Positions 1 through 7,420 of a stretch of 27,942 nt of DNA are shown in pieces. The translations under genes and the position numbers were made by a program. A model generated the notes under the pieces. That model saw only the letters and a list, made by a program, of their open reading frames with translations. It was not told the DNA's origin and made no database searches. The DNA comes from CAYJAD01 sp964370835 (GTDB lineage Bacteria > Desulfobacterota > Desulfovibrionia > Desulfovibrionales > Desulfovibrionaceae). Location of the stretch: contig CAYJLO010000036.1 in NCBI GenBank assembly GCA_964370835.1, positions 1 through 27,942 of the forward strand, given 5' to 3'. Position 1 is the stretch's first letter, and each line of letters starts with the position of its first letter.

Positions 1-1485
1 ATTGTCGGTGGTGTGACGGGGCCCCATATTTGGGATATGTTGACCAAATCTTCCACCCAAACCCCCGTTGTTGAAGCGCAAAAGCAAGATGAAACTAGCA
101 TAGCCAGCAAGCCAGAAGTTGTGGCAGAAAAAGACCTTTCCGTACCTGAGAAGAAACTTTTAGAAGACCTATCAGCACAAATAGAAGAGAAAAAAGCAGC
201 CGAAGTTCTTAAAGCAGAAGAACTCACAGCTCAAAAAGCCTTGAGTGATGGTGAGACTGCACAAGGAACAGAACCCGCCCATGTGGCTGATGGTGATGTA
301 AAGGGCGAAGACGATATTCACACCCCCAGCGGTGAGGAAGATGCCGATGCCCCTGCCGTGACCAATCAAATCATCGAAGCAAAAATTGAAGCCGGTGATA
401 GTTTGTTGGTTATTTTCGAAGACTATACCGAAACCAATGCCGCCTATAATTTGGTGAATATCATTGAGAAAGAAATTTCCGCCAAATCTTTCCGCGTGGG
501 TCAACCCTATCTTTTGGAATATGACGCTGAAAAAAATAGAGTTTTGCGTTTTGAATACGAAATAAATTCCAAGGAAAAGCTCTTCGTCACCGCTGAAGGC
601 GATTCTTACACCGCCAAAGTGGATGAAATTGTGTATGACAAAAAGCTCTTCTTTGTGGAAGGCACCATTGACGATAGCCTTTTTCTCACGGTGCAAAAAC
701 TCAATGAAAGCCCGCAGTTGGCTATGACCGTGGCAAATATGTTCCGCTGGGATATTAACTTCATTCGCGATGTGCAAAGCGGTGATTCTTTCTCCATTTT
801 GGTGGAAAAGCTGTACAGAGATGGTGAATTTAAAGGCTATGGGCGCACCCTTGGGGCCACATTCACCAATAGCGGTAAGAAATACGAAAGCTTTTTGTAT
901 TATGATGCCAATAAAAAAGAAATGCATTACAATGCCAAGGGTGAAAACCTTCGCAAAGTTTTATTGCAATCTCCCCTTTCTTTCACCCGCGTTACTTCCG
1001 GATATACCCATAGTCGTAAACACCCCGTATATGGCACCTACCGTCCGCATTTGGGCATAGATTACGGCGCACCCATGGGCACGCCCATCATGGCCGTGGG
1101 TGACGGCACCATCACCTATTATGGCTGGCGCGGTGGCTATGGGAAGCACATCACCGTGAAGCACGCTTCCGGCCTTGAATCCATGTATTCGCACATGTCA
1201 CGCTATGGTCGTGGCCTGAAAAAAGGCTCCAAGGTACGCCAAGGTCAAGTCATTGGCTATGTGGGCAGCACAGGCGTTTCCACAGGGCCGCATTTGGATT
1301 TCCGTTTAAAGCAAAATGGTAATTACATTAATCCCAGCAAAGCCATTAACCCCCGCGCCGAAGCCGTGAGCAAGGTGCATAAAGTGGGCTATGAAACACG
1401 CAAAGAACTGGTGCGTGAATTCATGGATGGCACCAGAACGCTGGAATCCTATGATCCAAAAAGCATAGACGTGCCTAAGTCCTAA
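1..1485 (+). CDS. M23 family metallopeptidase, MepM-like murein hydrolase (5' partial)
   Basis: Probable periplasmic peptidoglycan endopeptidase that cuts cross-links. The frame is open to base 1, and the residues before the first possible GTG start (base 13) read like the end of an N-terminal membrane anchor, so the true start probably lies outside the window. Numbered from base 13, residues about 20-125 are a low-complexity Glu/Lys/Ala-rich linker. Residues about 125-325 resemble the regulatory domains of MepM-like proteins, and about 325-450 form the LytM/M23 domain. Zinc-site motif HLGID (H346, D350) is present, as is YSHMSRYG (H394). The final motif is GPHLDF (H427, D429), where the textbook M23 motif is HxH; Asp could still bind zinc, and the variant may be lineage-specific. 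Family assignment is firm; activity on murein is inferred. A strong terminator follows the stop. Confidence 0.9.
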   Translation: MVGGVTGPHIWDMLTKSSTQTPVVEAQKQDETSIASKPEVVAEKDLSVPEKKLLEDLSAQIEEKKAAEVLKAEELTAQKALSDGETAQGTEPAHVADGDVKGEDDIHTPSGEEDADAPAVTNQIIEAKIEAGDSLLVIFEDYTETNAAYNLVNIIEKEISAKSFRVGQPYLLEYDAEKNRVLRFEYEINSKEKLFVTAEGDSYTAKVDEIVYDKKLFFVEGTIDDSLFLTVQKLNESPQLAMTVANMFRWDINFIRDVQSGDSFSILVEKLYRDGEFKGYGRTLGATFTNSGKKYESFLYYDANKKEMHYNAKGENLRKVLLQSPLSFTRVTSGYTHSRKHPVYGTYRPHLGIDYGAPMGTPIMAVGDGTITYYGWRGGYGKHITVKHASGLESMYSHMSRYGRGLKKGSKVRQGQVIGYVGSTGVSTGPHLDFRLKQNGNYINPSKAINPRAEAVSKVHKVGYETRKELVREFMDGTRTLESYDPKSIDVPKS

Positions 1486-1506
1486 GCATATATAATGTAT
1501 TCTCAA

Positions 1507-1547
1507 GGGGAGATGAAGACTTCACCGTCTTTGTCTCCCTTTTTTTT
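1507..1547 (+). terminator. Intrinsic terminator of the M23 gene
   Basis: GGGGAGATGAAGAC pairs with GTCTTTGTCTCCC around the loop TTCACC, followed by eight T. It lies 22 bases after the M23 stop. The stem is about 13 bp with two non-Watson-Crick positions. This is a textbook rho-independent terminator. Confidence 0.9.
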
Positions 1548-1560
1548 ACCTTAAAAAAAG

Positions 1561-1760
1561 TTATGCACAGTAGGAACAATATTTTTTAGTAAATTATTTT
1601 ATAAAGTTAACATAGTTATGCACATGTTATATACATAAGTTCAAATAAAATGTAAAAAGAGAACATTCTTATTTTTTACGTGGTTTACTTAAAGTATATA
1701 TAGTTGAAATTATATAAAATATACAGTTTATGCACAAATAAGCGCACAAGTTAGGAACAA
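1561..1760 (+). repeat. Cluster of DnaA-box-like TTATGCACA sites with GTAGGAACAA/TTAGGAACAA elements
   Basis: Three exact matches to the DnaA-box consensus TTATNCACA lie in the same orientation at 1561-1569, 1616-1624 and 1728-1736. A near match, TTATATACA, is at 1627-1635 and GCGCACA at 1742-1748. GTAGGAACAA follows the first box directly (1570-1579), and TTAGGAACAA (1751-1760) follows GCGCACA after two bases. The surrounding DNA is very AT-rich. The same two-part element recurs at 7421-7639. It lies between convergent genes, so a promoter role here is unlikely. DnaA binding is inference. Confidence 0.6.
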
Positions 1761-1805
1761 GGGTATGAGTACAAAAACAAATGCATGACACTTTGTATAT
1801 GATAC

Positions 1806-1838
1806 AAAAAAAGCCTTGGAGGTGTTAATTCCAAGGCT
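1806..1838 (-). terminator. Terminator-like hairpin, first of a near-identical pair
   Basis: AGCCTTGGA (1812-1820) pairs with TCCAAGGCT (1830-1838), preceded on the plus strand by seven A, which makes a T tract on the minus strand. Sequence and loop closely match the hairpin at 2078-2103, so one is probably a duplicate. It would back up termination of the leftward operon that ends at 2130. Confidence 0.6.
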
Positions 1839-1907
1839 CAGAGTGTATTGCTTAAAATTTTAATTGCGGCAAAACTTTACTTTAAAAGATGATACGCCAT
1901 CGCTATT

Positions 1908-2049
1908 AAAGTTTTTTGGAAAGGCCTACCCAAAGGGCGCGCAGCGTTCCCGTTGGCGAGTTTGCGAGCCTTACGGGAATAGAGAGTAAAACGGGTCTGG
2001 GGGCCACTTAGATGCGGGCTTTTGTTCACAAAAGGTTTTCCCCCTACAG
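1908..2049 (-). repeat. Dispersed hairpin repeat, long form (copy A)
   Basis: Read on the minus strand this matches 19732-19860 (copy B): a GGGGG...CCCCC hairpin with a CTTTTGT/ACAAAAG inner stem, then a conserved insert beginning TATTCCCGTAA and containing a second hairpin (CCCGT...ACGGG), then CCAAAAAACTTT. The insert half is close to 90% identical by eye to copy B; the first hairpin is much more diverged. The window end (27882-27942) holds a short form lacking the insert. No ORF is credible here. Confidence 0.75.
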
Positions 2050-2077
2050 ATTTTAAATAATATGAAAATACAAAAAA

Positions 2078-2106
2078 AGCCTTGAGGTGTTATCCCCAAG
2101 GCTTTT
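2078..2106 (-). terminator. Terminator of the 7248-2130 operon, possibly bidirectional
   Basis: AGCCTTGAGG (2078-2087) pairs with CCCCAAGGCT (2094-2103) with one mismatch. Seven A on one side (a T tract for leftward transcription) and TTTT on the other allow termination both ways. It lies 24 bases beyond the stop of the adenylyltransferase gene. Confidence 0.8.
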
Positions 2107-2129
2107 CATTTTCATAAAAGGCTAATGTG

Positions 2130-2699
2130 CTACGGCGCATCTTGTCGAATGCGTTCCAAAAGGCCGGTGGTGGAATATCCTTTCAATAAGGGTAAGGAAT
2201 ACACCAGTCCGCCATTGCTTTGCACAAAGTCCGCGCCCACAATATTTTCCACGCTCCAATCGCCGCCCTTGACCAATATATTGGGTTTGAGCAATTGGAT
2301 GATTTCCAGCGGCGTATCTTCGTCAAAGCTGGTCACATAGTCCACGCTTTGTAAATGCGCCGCCATGAAGGCACGTACGCTTAAAGAATTGATGGGCCTG
2401 TCCTTACCTTTACCCAAACGTCGCACGGAAGCATCGGAGTTTAAGGCCAGCACTAGCACTTCACCCAGCTTTTTGGCATCTTCTAACAAGGCTACGTGCC
2501 CTGGATGCAACACATCATAACAGCCATTGGTGAAGACCACATGGGCCTTATCCTGCTGTCCGTTTTCCTTGCGATTTTCCGAAAGCTCCAGAGCCAGTTT
2601 GTGTACCAGCTCTTCTGCTTTCCAAATCTTGGGGTGTGAGAGGCTTAAGCCTTGCGCTTCAAGGTGGGGCATGATCCGAATATAACCAATTCTAGCCAT
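2130..2699 (-). CDS. rfaE2: D-glycero-beta-D-manno-heptose 1-phosphate adenylyltransferase (RfaE2/HldE C-terminal type)
   Basis: Cytoplasmic nucleotidyltransferase that makes ADP-heptose for the LPS inner core. Residues 56-69 carry the family motif FTNGCYDVLHPGHV, with the HxGH nucleotide-binding signature. GYSTTGLLERI (174-184) is the typical C-terminal motif of RfaE2/HldE. The HldE kinase domain is absent, so heptose phosphorylation must be encoded elsewhere as a separate protein. The start at 2699 overlaps the YkgJ gene by 55 nt; an alternative ATG at 2672 still overlaps by 28 nt, so overlap is unavoidable and suggests translational coupling. The first 50 residues precede the catalytic core and are not conserved in a way I recognise. 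Last gene of the leftward operon. Confidence 0.88.
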   Translation of the reverse strand: MARIGYIRIMPHLEAQGLSLSHPKIWKAEELVHKLALELSENRKENGQQDKAHVVFTNGCYDVLHPGHVALLEDAKKLGEVLVLALNSDASVRRLGKGKDRPINSLSVRAFMAAHLQSVDYVTSFDEDTPLEIIQLLKPNILVKGGDWSVENIVGADFVQSNGGLVYSLPLLKGYSTTGLLERIRQDAP

Positions 2700-3415
2700 T
2701 CATAGGCAAAGTCCAAACAAGCTTCATCTTCAGCCATGATGCGCGTACATCGGGTTGTGTCGATTTCCACTTTTTCAAATATTTTCATATCCGCCAAGAA
2801 GACGCGGAAGCGATCCAATTGATAGAGACATAAAATAACCATGGTGGCCATTTTATTGGAAACCGGCGCGCCGGAGGCTTTAACCTTGGCCATGAGCTGC
2901 ATGTAGCGGTCATTGGACTCGTTGTAAGGCTCAAGACCTTGATCTTTGAGCCATTCATGGGCAGTCCAAGCGGGGCCATTGTCAAAGCCCTTGCAATGCT
3001 CTTCCTGCACCACAAAGAAACGCTCCACCACTTTGCCATTTTCGCCCACCTTGGTGCCGCGGCCCAGAGGATAGGTACGGCATGCGCCGGGTCTATCTTC
3101 ATAGATGGAACAGCCTGCCGGCGTCACAAAGGGACAAGGTTCTGAGGGGCCGGCAAGCATTTTTAATAAGGGTAAGGGAAAACCCGTGTCAGGAAAGGTA
3201 CGCATTTGCGTATGCTCTTTCAAAAGCTTTTCGCTTTCAATGCCAAAATGACGACACAAACGTAAAACATCGTAAGGTGTTAAGGGCAAGGTGAGCTCTG
3301 CACAACAGCGGTTGAAGCAAGGCACCTTTTCATTACAAGCAAAACTAAAGCGCTGGCCCTCTTGCAGTTCTGGTAAAGAATCCAAAAAATTTTGAGAAGC
3401 ATCCTTTTCTGACAT
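2645..3415 (-). CDS. YkgJ family cysteine-cluster protein (putative metal-binding)
   Basis: The cysteine pattern matches the YkgJ/UPF0153 family, thought to bind zinc or iron: C27, C33, C37 and C38 (context CFNRCC), then C94, C102 and C112 in a segment ending YEDRPGACRTYPLG. The remaining half, about residues 120-256, is mostly helical with no further motif I recognise. The biochemical role of the family is unknown, though it is often suggested to protect or modify other proteins. The start ATG lies 7 bases past the hisG stop, so the two are surely cotranscribed. The 3' end overlaps the adenylyltransferase gene. Confidence 0.82.
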   Translation of the reverse strand: MSEKDASQNFLDSLPELQEGQRFSFACNEKVPCFNRCCAELTLPLTPYDVLRLCRHFGIESEKLLKEHTQMRTFPDTGFPLPLLKMLAGPSEPCPFVTPAGCSIYEDRPGACRTYPLGRGTKVGENGKVVERFFVVQEEHCKGFDNGPAWTAHEWLKDQGLEPYNESNDRYMQLMAKVKASGAPVSNKMATMVILCLYQLDRFRVFLADMKIFEKVEIDTTRCTRIMAEDEACLDFAYEWLELVIFGSCPTLKRKA

Positions 3416-3422
3416 ACAATAC

Positions 3423-4307
3423 CTAAATTACCTTATTTAAAGCGTATTCAATAATACCTTCGGCGCCGGCTTTGCGTAATTTAGGAATAAGATCACGCAC
3501 AAGTCCGGTGCCCACCACTGTTTCCACCGATAACCACTCCGTGTTGCGCAAGGGCGACACGGTGGGAGAATTCAAGGCTGGCAAAATGTCCAAAATGGCG
3601 TCTAAATTATTGGCAGGGGCGTTGAGCTTAATGGCCACGAGGCTTTCTGCATGCAGCGCGCCTTGCAATAAGAGGTCAATTTGTTCAATTTTGCGGCGTT
3701 TTTCTGGATCTTCCCAAGCGGCTTTGGAGCATACAAAAACCGTATTGGAGCTTTTTACTTCATCAATGATGCGTAAACCGTGGGCGCGAATGGTGGTGCC
3801 CGTTTCGGTCACTTCCACAATGCCGTCGGCAAGGCCTTCCACCACTTTGGCTTCGGTGGCACCCCAAGAATAAAATACGGAAACATCCACATTTTTTTCT
3901 TCAAAATATTTTTTGGTGATGCCTTCCAATTCGGTGGCGATGCGCTTTCCGGCCAAGTCTTCTGCCTTATAATAAGGAGAATCACCGGCCACAGCAAGCA
4001 CCCAACGCGCAGGGCGATTGGACGTTTTAGAGTACACCAAATCAGATACTTTTACCAATTGGTCATAGGCACCTGTTTCTATGAGCCAATCCAAACCGGC
4101 AAGGCCGGCATCCAAAATGCCGTCCACCACATAATTGCCAATTTCTTGTACGCGGCAAAGGGAAGCGTTGATTTCAGGATCATTTATTTCCGGAAAATAG
4201 TTGCGATGATGCTTACGAATTTTCCATCCTGCGCGCTCAAAAAGGTTAATGGTGGCGTCTTCAAGGGAACCTTTTGGTATGCCGAGTTTCAAGATGGGCT
4301 GACTCAT
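3423..4307 (-). CDS. hisG: ATP phosphoribosyltransferase (HisG, long form)
   Basis: Catalyses the first step of histidine synthesis, condensing ATP with PRPP. At 294 residues it is the long, self-contained HisG with a C-terminal ACT-like regulatory domain, so a HisZ partner is not needed. Recognisable features are the N-terminal LGIPKGSLEDAT, VDGILDAGLAGLDW, and the PRPP-loop region IVEVTETGTTIRAHGLRI. The C-terminal region (about 220-290) would bind histidine for feedback inhibition. Its ATG overlaps the hisI stop by 4 nt (ATGA), a sign of translational coupling. Only hisI and hisG of the pathway are here; the remaining his genes must lie elsewhere. Confidence 0.95.
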   Translation of the reverse strand: MSQPILKLGIPKGSLEDATINLFERAGWKIRKHHRNYFPEINDPEINASLCRVQEIGNYVVDGILDAGLAGLDWLIETGAYDQLVKVSDLVYSKTSNRPARWVLAVAGDSPYYKAEDLAGKRIATELEGITKKYFEEKNVDVSVFYSWGATEAKVVEGLADGIVEVTETGTTIRAHGLRIIDEVKSSNTVFVCSKAAWEDPEKRRKIEQIDLLLQGALHAESLVAIKLNAPANNLDAILDILPALNSPTVSPLRNTEWLSVETVVGTGLVRDLIPKLRKAGAEGIIEYALNKVI

Positions 4308-4714
4308 GAATAAATCTCCTCAGGATTAAATATATAGGGACTGCATTGAGTTACAGTCTTGTCCTTGTATTCGCGATAAAAGCAAGAACGGTAGCCCTTA
4401 TGACAGGCCGCTCCGCCAATTTGTTCTACGCGCAAGATAACAGCATCGCTATCACAGTCAAGGCGAATGGCATGCACTTTTTGCACATGACCGGAAGTTC
4501 CACCCTTATGCCACAACTCTTTGCGGCTACGGCTATAATAGTGGGCATCGCCCGTTTCCAAGGTTTTTTGCCATGCTTGCTCGTCCATCCAAGCCAGCAT
4601 GAGCACTTCACCGCTTTCATGGTCTTGGGCAATGGCTGCCACAAGGCCATTATTCACTTCCGGTTTAAACAGGGGCGTAAATTCCCCTTGAAAATCTTTT
4701 GCATTCCCTTGCAT
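4304..4714 (-). CDS. hisI: Phosphoribosyl-AMP cyclohydrolase (HisI)
   Basis: Third step of histidine synthesis: opens the adenine ring of phosphoribosyl-AMP. The metal-binding motif DCDSD (residues 86-90) and the zinc cysteines C87, C104 and C111 (in ACHKGYRSC) are all present, as is HYYSRSRKELWHKG. Monofunctional: no HisE domain follows. I chose the ATG at 4714 because AAGAAGG lies just upstream and the protein then has a normal length (136 aa). The frame stays open to an ATG at 4765, but those 17 extra residues lack family similarity and a ribosome site. It couples into hisG by a 4-nt overlap; 81 nt separate it from thiE. Confidence 0.95.
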   Translation of the reverse strand: MQGNAKDFQGEFTPLFKPEVNNGLVAAIAQDHESGEVLMLAWMDEQAWQKTLETGDAHYYSRSRKELWHKGGTSGHVQKVHAIRLDCDSDAVILRVEQIGGAACHKGYRSCFYREYKDKTVTQCSPYIFNPEEIYS

Positions 4715-4795
4715 GACTACCTTCTTCCATAAGATAAAAGCCATTGTATGCGCCTTGGGGCACATGTCAATGACAGCTTTATTTTTACTGCATTA

Positions 4796-5434
4796 TTACT
4801 TTGCTTGCATGGCTAGGCGCACACTGTTCACCTTGCCGCCAATGTCCTCTGCTCCCACCAATTCCGAAACCAAAGCACAACAATACGCTCCATGGCGCAC
4901 CACTTCTGCTATATTATGCTCTTTAATGCCGCCAATGGCCACAAAGGGCAAGGCACTATGCTTGGCCGCATGGCTTAAATACTCATAACCCACGGGGGCG
5001 CACACATCTTCCTTGGTTTGCGTGGCAAAAATGGGCCCCACGCCCACATAATCTGCGCCAAGCTCCTTGGCCTCTTGCAATTGCTGGGCATTGTGTGTGG
5101 AAAGACCAATGATTTTACTAGGCCCCACAAGACGGCGCACTTCCGTCATCGGCAAATCTTCCTGACCCACATGCACGCCATCGGCATCCACCAAAAGGGC
5201 AATGTCTATATGATCATTCACAATGAAACACGCGCCGGCTTCCAGTGTTAAAGCACGCAAAAGGCGGCATTCTTCCAGCATTTGACCGGCTTTGGCTTTT
5301 TTTTCGCGATATTGCAAAATCTTTACACCGCTTTCCAAAAGAGCGCGTGCCACATACTCCAAAGGACGCCCAAGGCTGAGCTTGCTGTCGGTAAGGGCAT
5401 AAATATCTGTTTGGTTAGGTAAAATACAGGGCAT
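4796..5434 (-). CDS. thiE: Thiamine-phosphate synthase (ThiE)
   Basis: Joins HMP-pyrophosphate and the thiazole phosphate to form thiamine phosphate. A TIM-barrel of 212 residues, normal for the family. Motifs seen: QYREK (41-45), NDH (73-75), GVHVGQEDLP (86-95), GLSTHN (110-115), and YVGVGPIFATQTK (129-141), which together outline the pyrophosphate- and substrate-binding loops. No other thi gene and no TPP-riboswitch motif was found in this window. It sits between a DUF362 gene (9 nt upstream) and hisI within the leftward operon, so it is likely expressed as part of that constitutive unit. Confidence 0.95.
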   Translation of the reverse strand: MPCILPNQTDIYALTDSKLSLGRPLEYVARALLESGVKILQYREKKAKAGQMLEECRLLRALTLEAGACFIVNDHIDIALLVDADGVHVGQEDLPMTEVRRLVGPSKIIGLSTHNAQQLQEAKELGADYVGVGPIFATQTKEDVCAPVGYEYLSHAAKHSALPFVAIGGIKEHNIAEVVRHGAYCCALVSELVGAEDIGGKVNSVRLAMQAK

Positions 5435-5443
5435 AGCGTCTCC

Positions 5444-6430
5444 TTAAAAAGTACGATTCCACACTCTTTTGGCAAGGCTTTGCAACAGCCTGTGCGGCTG
5501 AAAACACACATCCATGAGCTGCGCCGGCAATGCAAAATCTGTCTCTTGAGTGCTAGGGTATATGTGTGGCGGTTGCGCGCCAATATAATGAATATTTTGC
5601 TCAAAGGCTTCGGGCAAGTGGGCATTTTGTGCGCTGTGCCACAGGGGAATTTCACAGGGTTTTTTGTGCAAAAGAGCGTATATGGCCGTGTCCAAGGCCA
5701 GCGCATTGGTGCTTGCCGCCAGTATATTAAGGTTATACGGCTCCCCGCCCGAAGGGCCCTTTTTATGCATGGCCACTATGCCATCTGCCAAGGCCACCGT
5801 GGTGGGTAAAGCCGCATACAGGGCTAAAATACTGTGACAAAAATCTTCCAAATCCTTTCCTTGCACGGCGTGAGCCAGAGCTTTACGCAATCCCACAATG
5901 CAGCCAAAAAGATTTTTCACACTTAGGGTCATGCCCATTTGGCTATGGGCTTTTATGCGCGGTACGGAAAATATGGCATCGCATTCCAATGCTTGCTTGG
6001 CAATGCCCCATGAACCGAGATTTTTTGCCCCAAAGCGTAAGGGAAGCTTTTGCACGCCGTTAAATTCTTGCACCTGCAGACCCAAGGGGCGTAAGGCTTC
6101 TTGCAAACCTATGCTTTGCGCCACTGAGGATGCCGTGCCAAAGCCCGCCGAATCGGCCACCAGTACCTTAATGCCCTGCTCTTGCAAAGCCACGCATAGG
6201 GCTTTCACCACATGGGGGTGGGTGCAAGATAGCTCCTGCGCGCGCAAAAGATTGGGTTTCACCAACACATGCATGCCGCGTGTGAGTGTGGGGTTTTGCT
6301 GTGCGGTATTGTGTCCTTTTCCTATAATACCACTGTCTTGCAATGTCATATGCACGGCTTCTTGCACCTGTTCAAAGGCGTAAGAAGGGCAATGTTGCAG
6401 GGCCACAGTGTAGGGAACAGGACAGGTCAT
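5444..6430 (-). CDS. DUF362 domain-containing protein
   Basis: A 328-residue protein spanning a DUF362 domain. Typical parts are MHVLVKPNLL near residue 50, VLVADSAGFGTASS (about 95-108), IFSVPRIKAHSQMGMTLSVK (about 153-172), and VALADGIVAMHKKGPSGGEP (about 213-232). Some family members carry a 4Fe-4S ferredoxin module; here I see no CxxCxxC cluster, so this is the plain form. The biochemical function of the family is not settled. It starts 3 nt past the phosphodiesterase stop and ends 9 nt before thiE, firmly inside the operon. The N-terminal 45 residues have no recognisable match. Confidence 0.82.
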   Translation of the reverse strand: MTCPVPYTVALQHCPSYAFEQVQEAVHMTLQDSGIIGKGHNTAQQNPTLTRGMHVLVKPNLLRAQELSCTHPHVVKALCVALQEQGIKVLVADSAGFGTASSVAQSIGLQEALRPLGLQVQEFNGVQKLPLRFGAKNLGSWGIAKQALECDAIFSVPRIKAHSQMGMTLSVKNLFGCIVGLRKALAHAVQGKDLEDFCHSILALYAALPTTVALADGIVAMHKKGPSGGEPYNLNILAASTNALALDTAIYALLHKKPCEIPLWHSAQNAHLPEAFEQNIHYIGAQPPHIYPSTQETDFALPAQLMDVCFQPHRLLQSLAKRVWNRTF

Positions 6431-6433
6431 GGT

Positions 6434-7060
6434 TTAGTATAATCCAAAATAGGCCGAGGCATCTTGCGTAATGAAAGAAGAATCTTGCAGCTTGGGTTGT
6501 GTATCACTGCCAAGCTCATGGCGAAGAATCACCGTGTCTTGCATATCAAAAACCGTGAAGACATTTTTCTCATAGACAGCATAGGTGCGCGGGAAGGACT
6601 TTTTGGGCAAGCTGAGCGAACCTGGATTCCACCACACCACGTTATTTCTTTGGCAAGCCACGGGAAAATGAATGTGCCCCGTGAGCATGATGTTGCCGGC
6701 GGGAACCTTGGAAAAATCCGGATCGCGTCCGTATTGATGCCCATGGGCCGCCAAAAAAGTATGCCCATCCACGGATAATTGCGCTTCTTCTGTGAGGGGA
6801 AAGGGTAAAAGCCCTTCGTCCACCTGCGCATCGCAATTGCCGCGCACAGCCATGATTTGCACGCCAAGCTTGGTGATATGGCCTAACTTTGTGGCCACAT
6901 CTTGCGGTGTGTACGTTTTAGGCAAGGGATTGCGCGGGCCATGATAAAGATAGTCCCCCAAGAGGAGACACATATGGGGCTGTAATTTTTCTGCTTTTTT
7001 GCAAAGAAATTCTGCACTGTCCAAAGCACCGTGTAGGTCAGAAGCTATGAGAATACGCAT
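6434..7060 (-). CDS. yfcE: YfcE-type metallophosphodiesterase
   Basis: Calcineurin-like phosphoesterase of the YfcE family (208 aa), a cytoplasmic dimetal enzyme whose E. coli member hydrolyses model phosphodiesters; its natural substrate is uncertain. Metal-site motifs appear in order: ASDLHG (D8, H10), GDYLYHGPRNPLP (35-47), RGNCD (73-77), AAHGHQYG (106-108 HGH), GHIHFP (128-133), and NPGSLSLPK (145-153). The ATG at 7060 is chosen because MRILIASDLHG is the conserved N-terminus; the frame is open further upstream, but that extension overlaps the Trm112-like gene and looks random. It starts 5 nt after the Trm112-like stop. Confidence 0.92.
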   Translation of the reverse strand: MRILIASDLHGALDSAEFLCKKAEKLQPHMCLLLGDYLYHGPRNPLPKTYTPQDVATKLGHITKLGVQIMAVRGNCDAQVDEGLLPFPLTEEAQLSVDGHTFLAAHGHQYGRDPDFSKVPAGNIMLTGHIHFPVACQRNNVVWWNPGSLSLPKKSFPRTYAVYEKNVFTVFDMQDTVILRHELGSDTQPKLQDSSFITQDASAYFGLY

Positions 7061-7065
7061 ATTTT

Positions 7066-7248
7066 TTAATCGTCTTTTTTCAGCGGCGTGGCTTCTTCCA
7101 CCAACATGATGGGAATGGCGTCGCGAATGGGATAGACCAAAGCGCATGCTTCGCAAATGAGGCCTTTATCTTTGCCTTTGATAACTTGAATGGTTAAGGG
7201 GCCGCGGCATTGAGGACAAGCAAGCAGCTCGAGCAATTCTTTGTTCAT
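7066..7248 (-). CDS. Trm112 family protein (small zinc-binding)
   Basis: A 60-residue protein starting MNKELLELLACPQC, with a two-CxxC zinc knuckle (C11, C14, C32, C35) and the following LVYPIRDAIPIML that typifies the bacterial Trm112/YcaR family. Eukaryotic and archaeal Trm112 activate methyltransferases; bacterial members may do likewise, but the partner is unknown. The ATG at 7248 has AGGA about 9 bases upstream; a longer frame reaches 7311 but lacks family similarity. It is the first gene of the eight-gene leftward operon, about 38 nt downstream of a candidate promoter. Confidence 0.9.
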   Translation of the reverse strand: MNKELLELLACPQCRGPLTIQVIKGKDKGLICEACALVYPIRDAIPIMLVEEATPLKKDD

Positions 7249-7286
7249 AAAAATCCTGCAGGTAAAATAGTGTAATGTACGCAAGC

Positions 7287-7315
7287 AAAATAGCCTACTT
7301 TTGGGGGGCAAGCAA
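7287..7315 (-). promoter_or_regulatory. Candidate sigma-70 promoter of the Trm112-yfcE-thiE-his operon
   Basis: On the minus strand TTGCTT (7315-7310) and TATTTT (7292-7287) are separated by exactly 17 bases, 38 nt before the start codon at 7248. No other gene-sized gap of this kind occurs inside the operon. Unproven, but spacing and position are right. Confidence 0.45.
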
Positions 7316-7420
7316 TATTTTTATGTGTAGTTGATGGCTTGGATTATTTTAGGAAGGCAAGCTCTTTTGGGTATAGAAATCATATGCTTTATCTATTTTA
7401 AATAACAATACTTTTAAAAG

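Noticed and set aside
172..927. 251-codon minus-strand frame inside the M23 gene
   Set aside because: Antisense shadow of a well-supported M23 gene; no recognisable domains and composition typical of a complementary frame.
1561..1760. Confident oriC call
   Set aside because: DnaA-box-like sites and AT-rich DNA are present, but no dnaA, dnaN, gyrB or similar gene is near and box number is small.
1486..2129. Transposon remnant in the first long gap
   Set aside because: No transposase fragment, terminal inverted repeats or target duplication could be seen; only the hairpin repeat and duplicated terminator.
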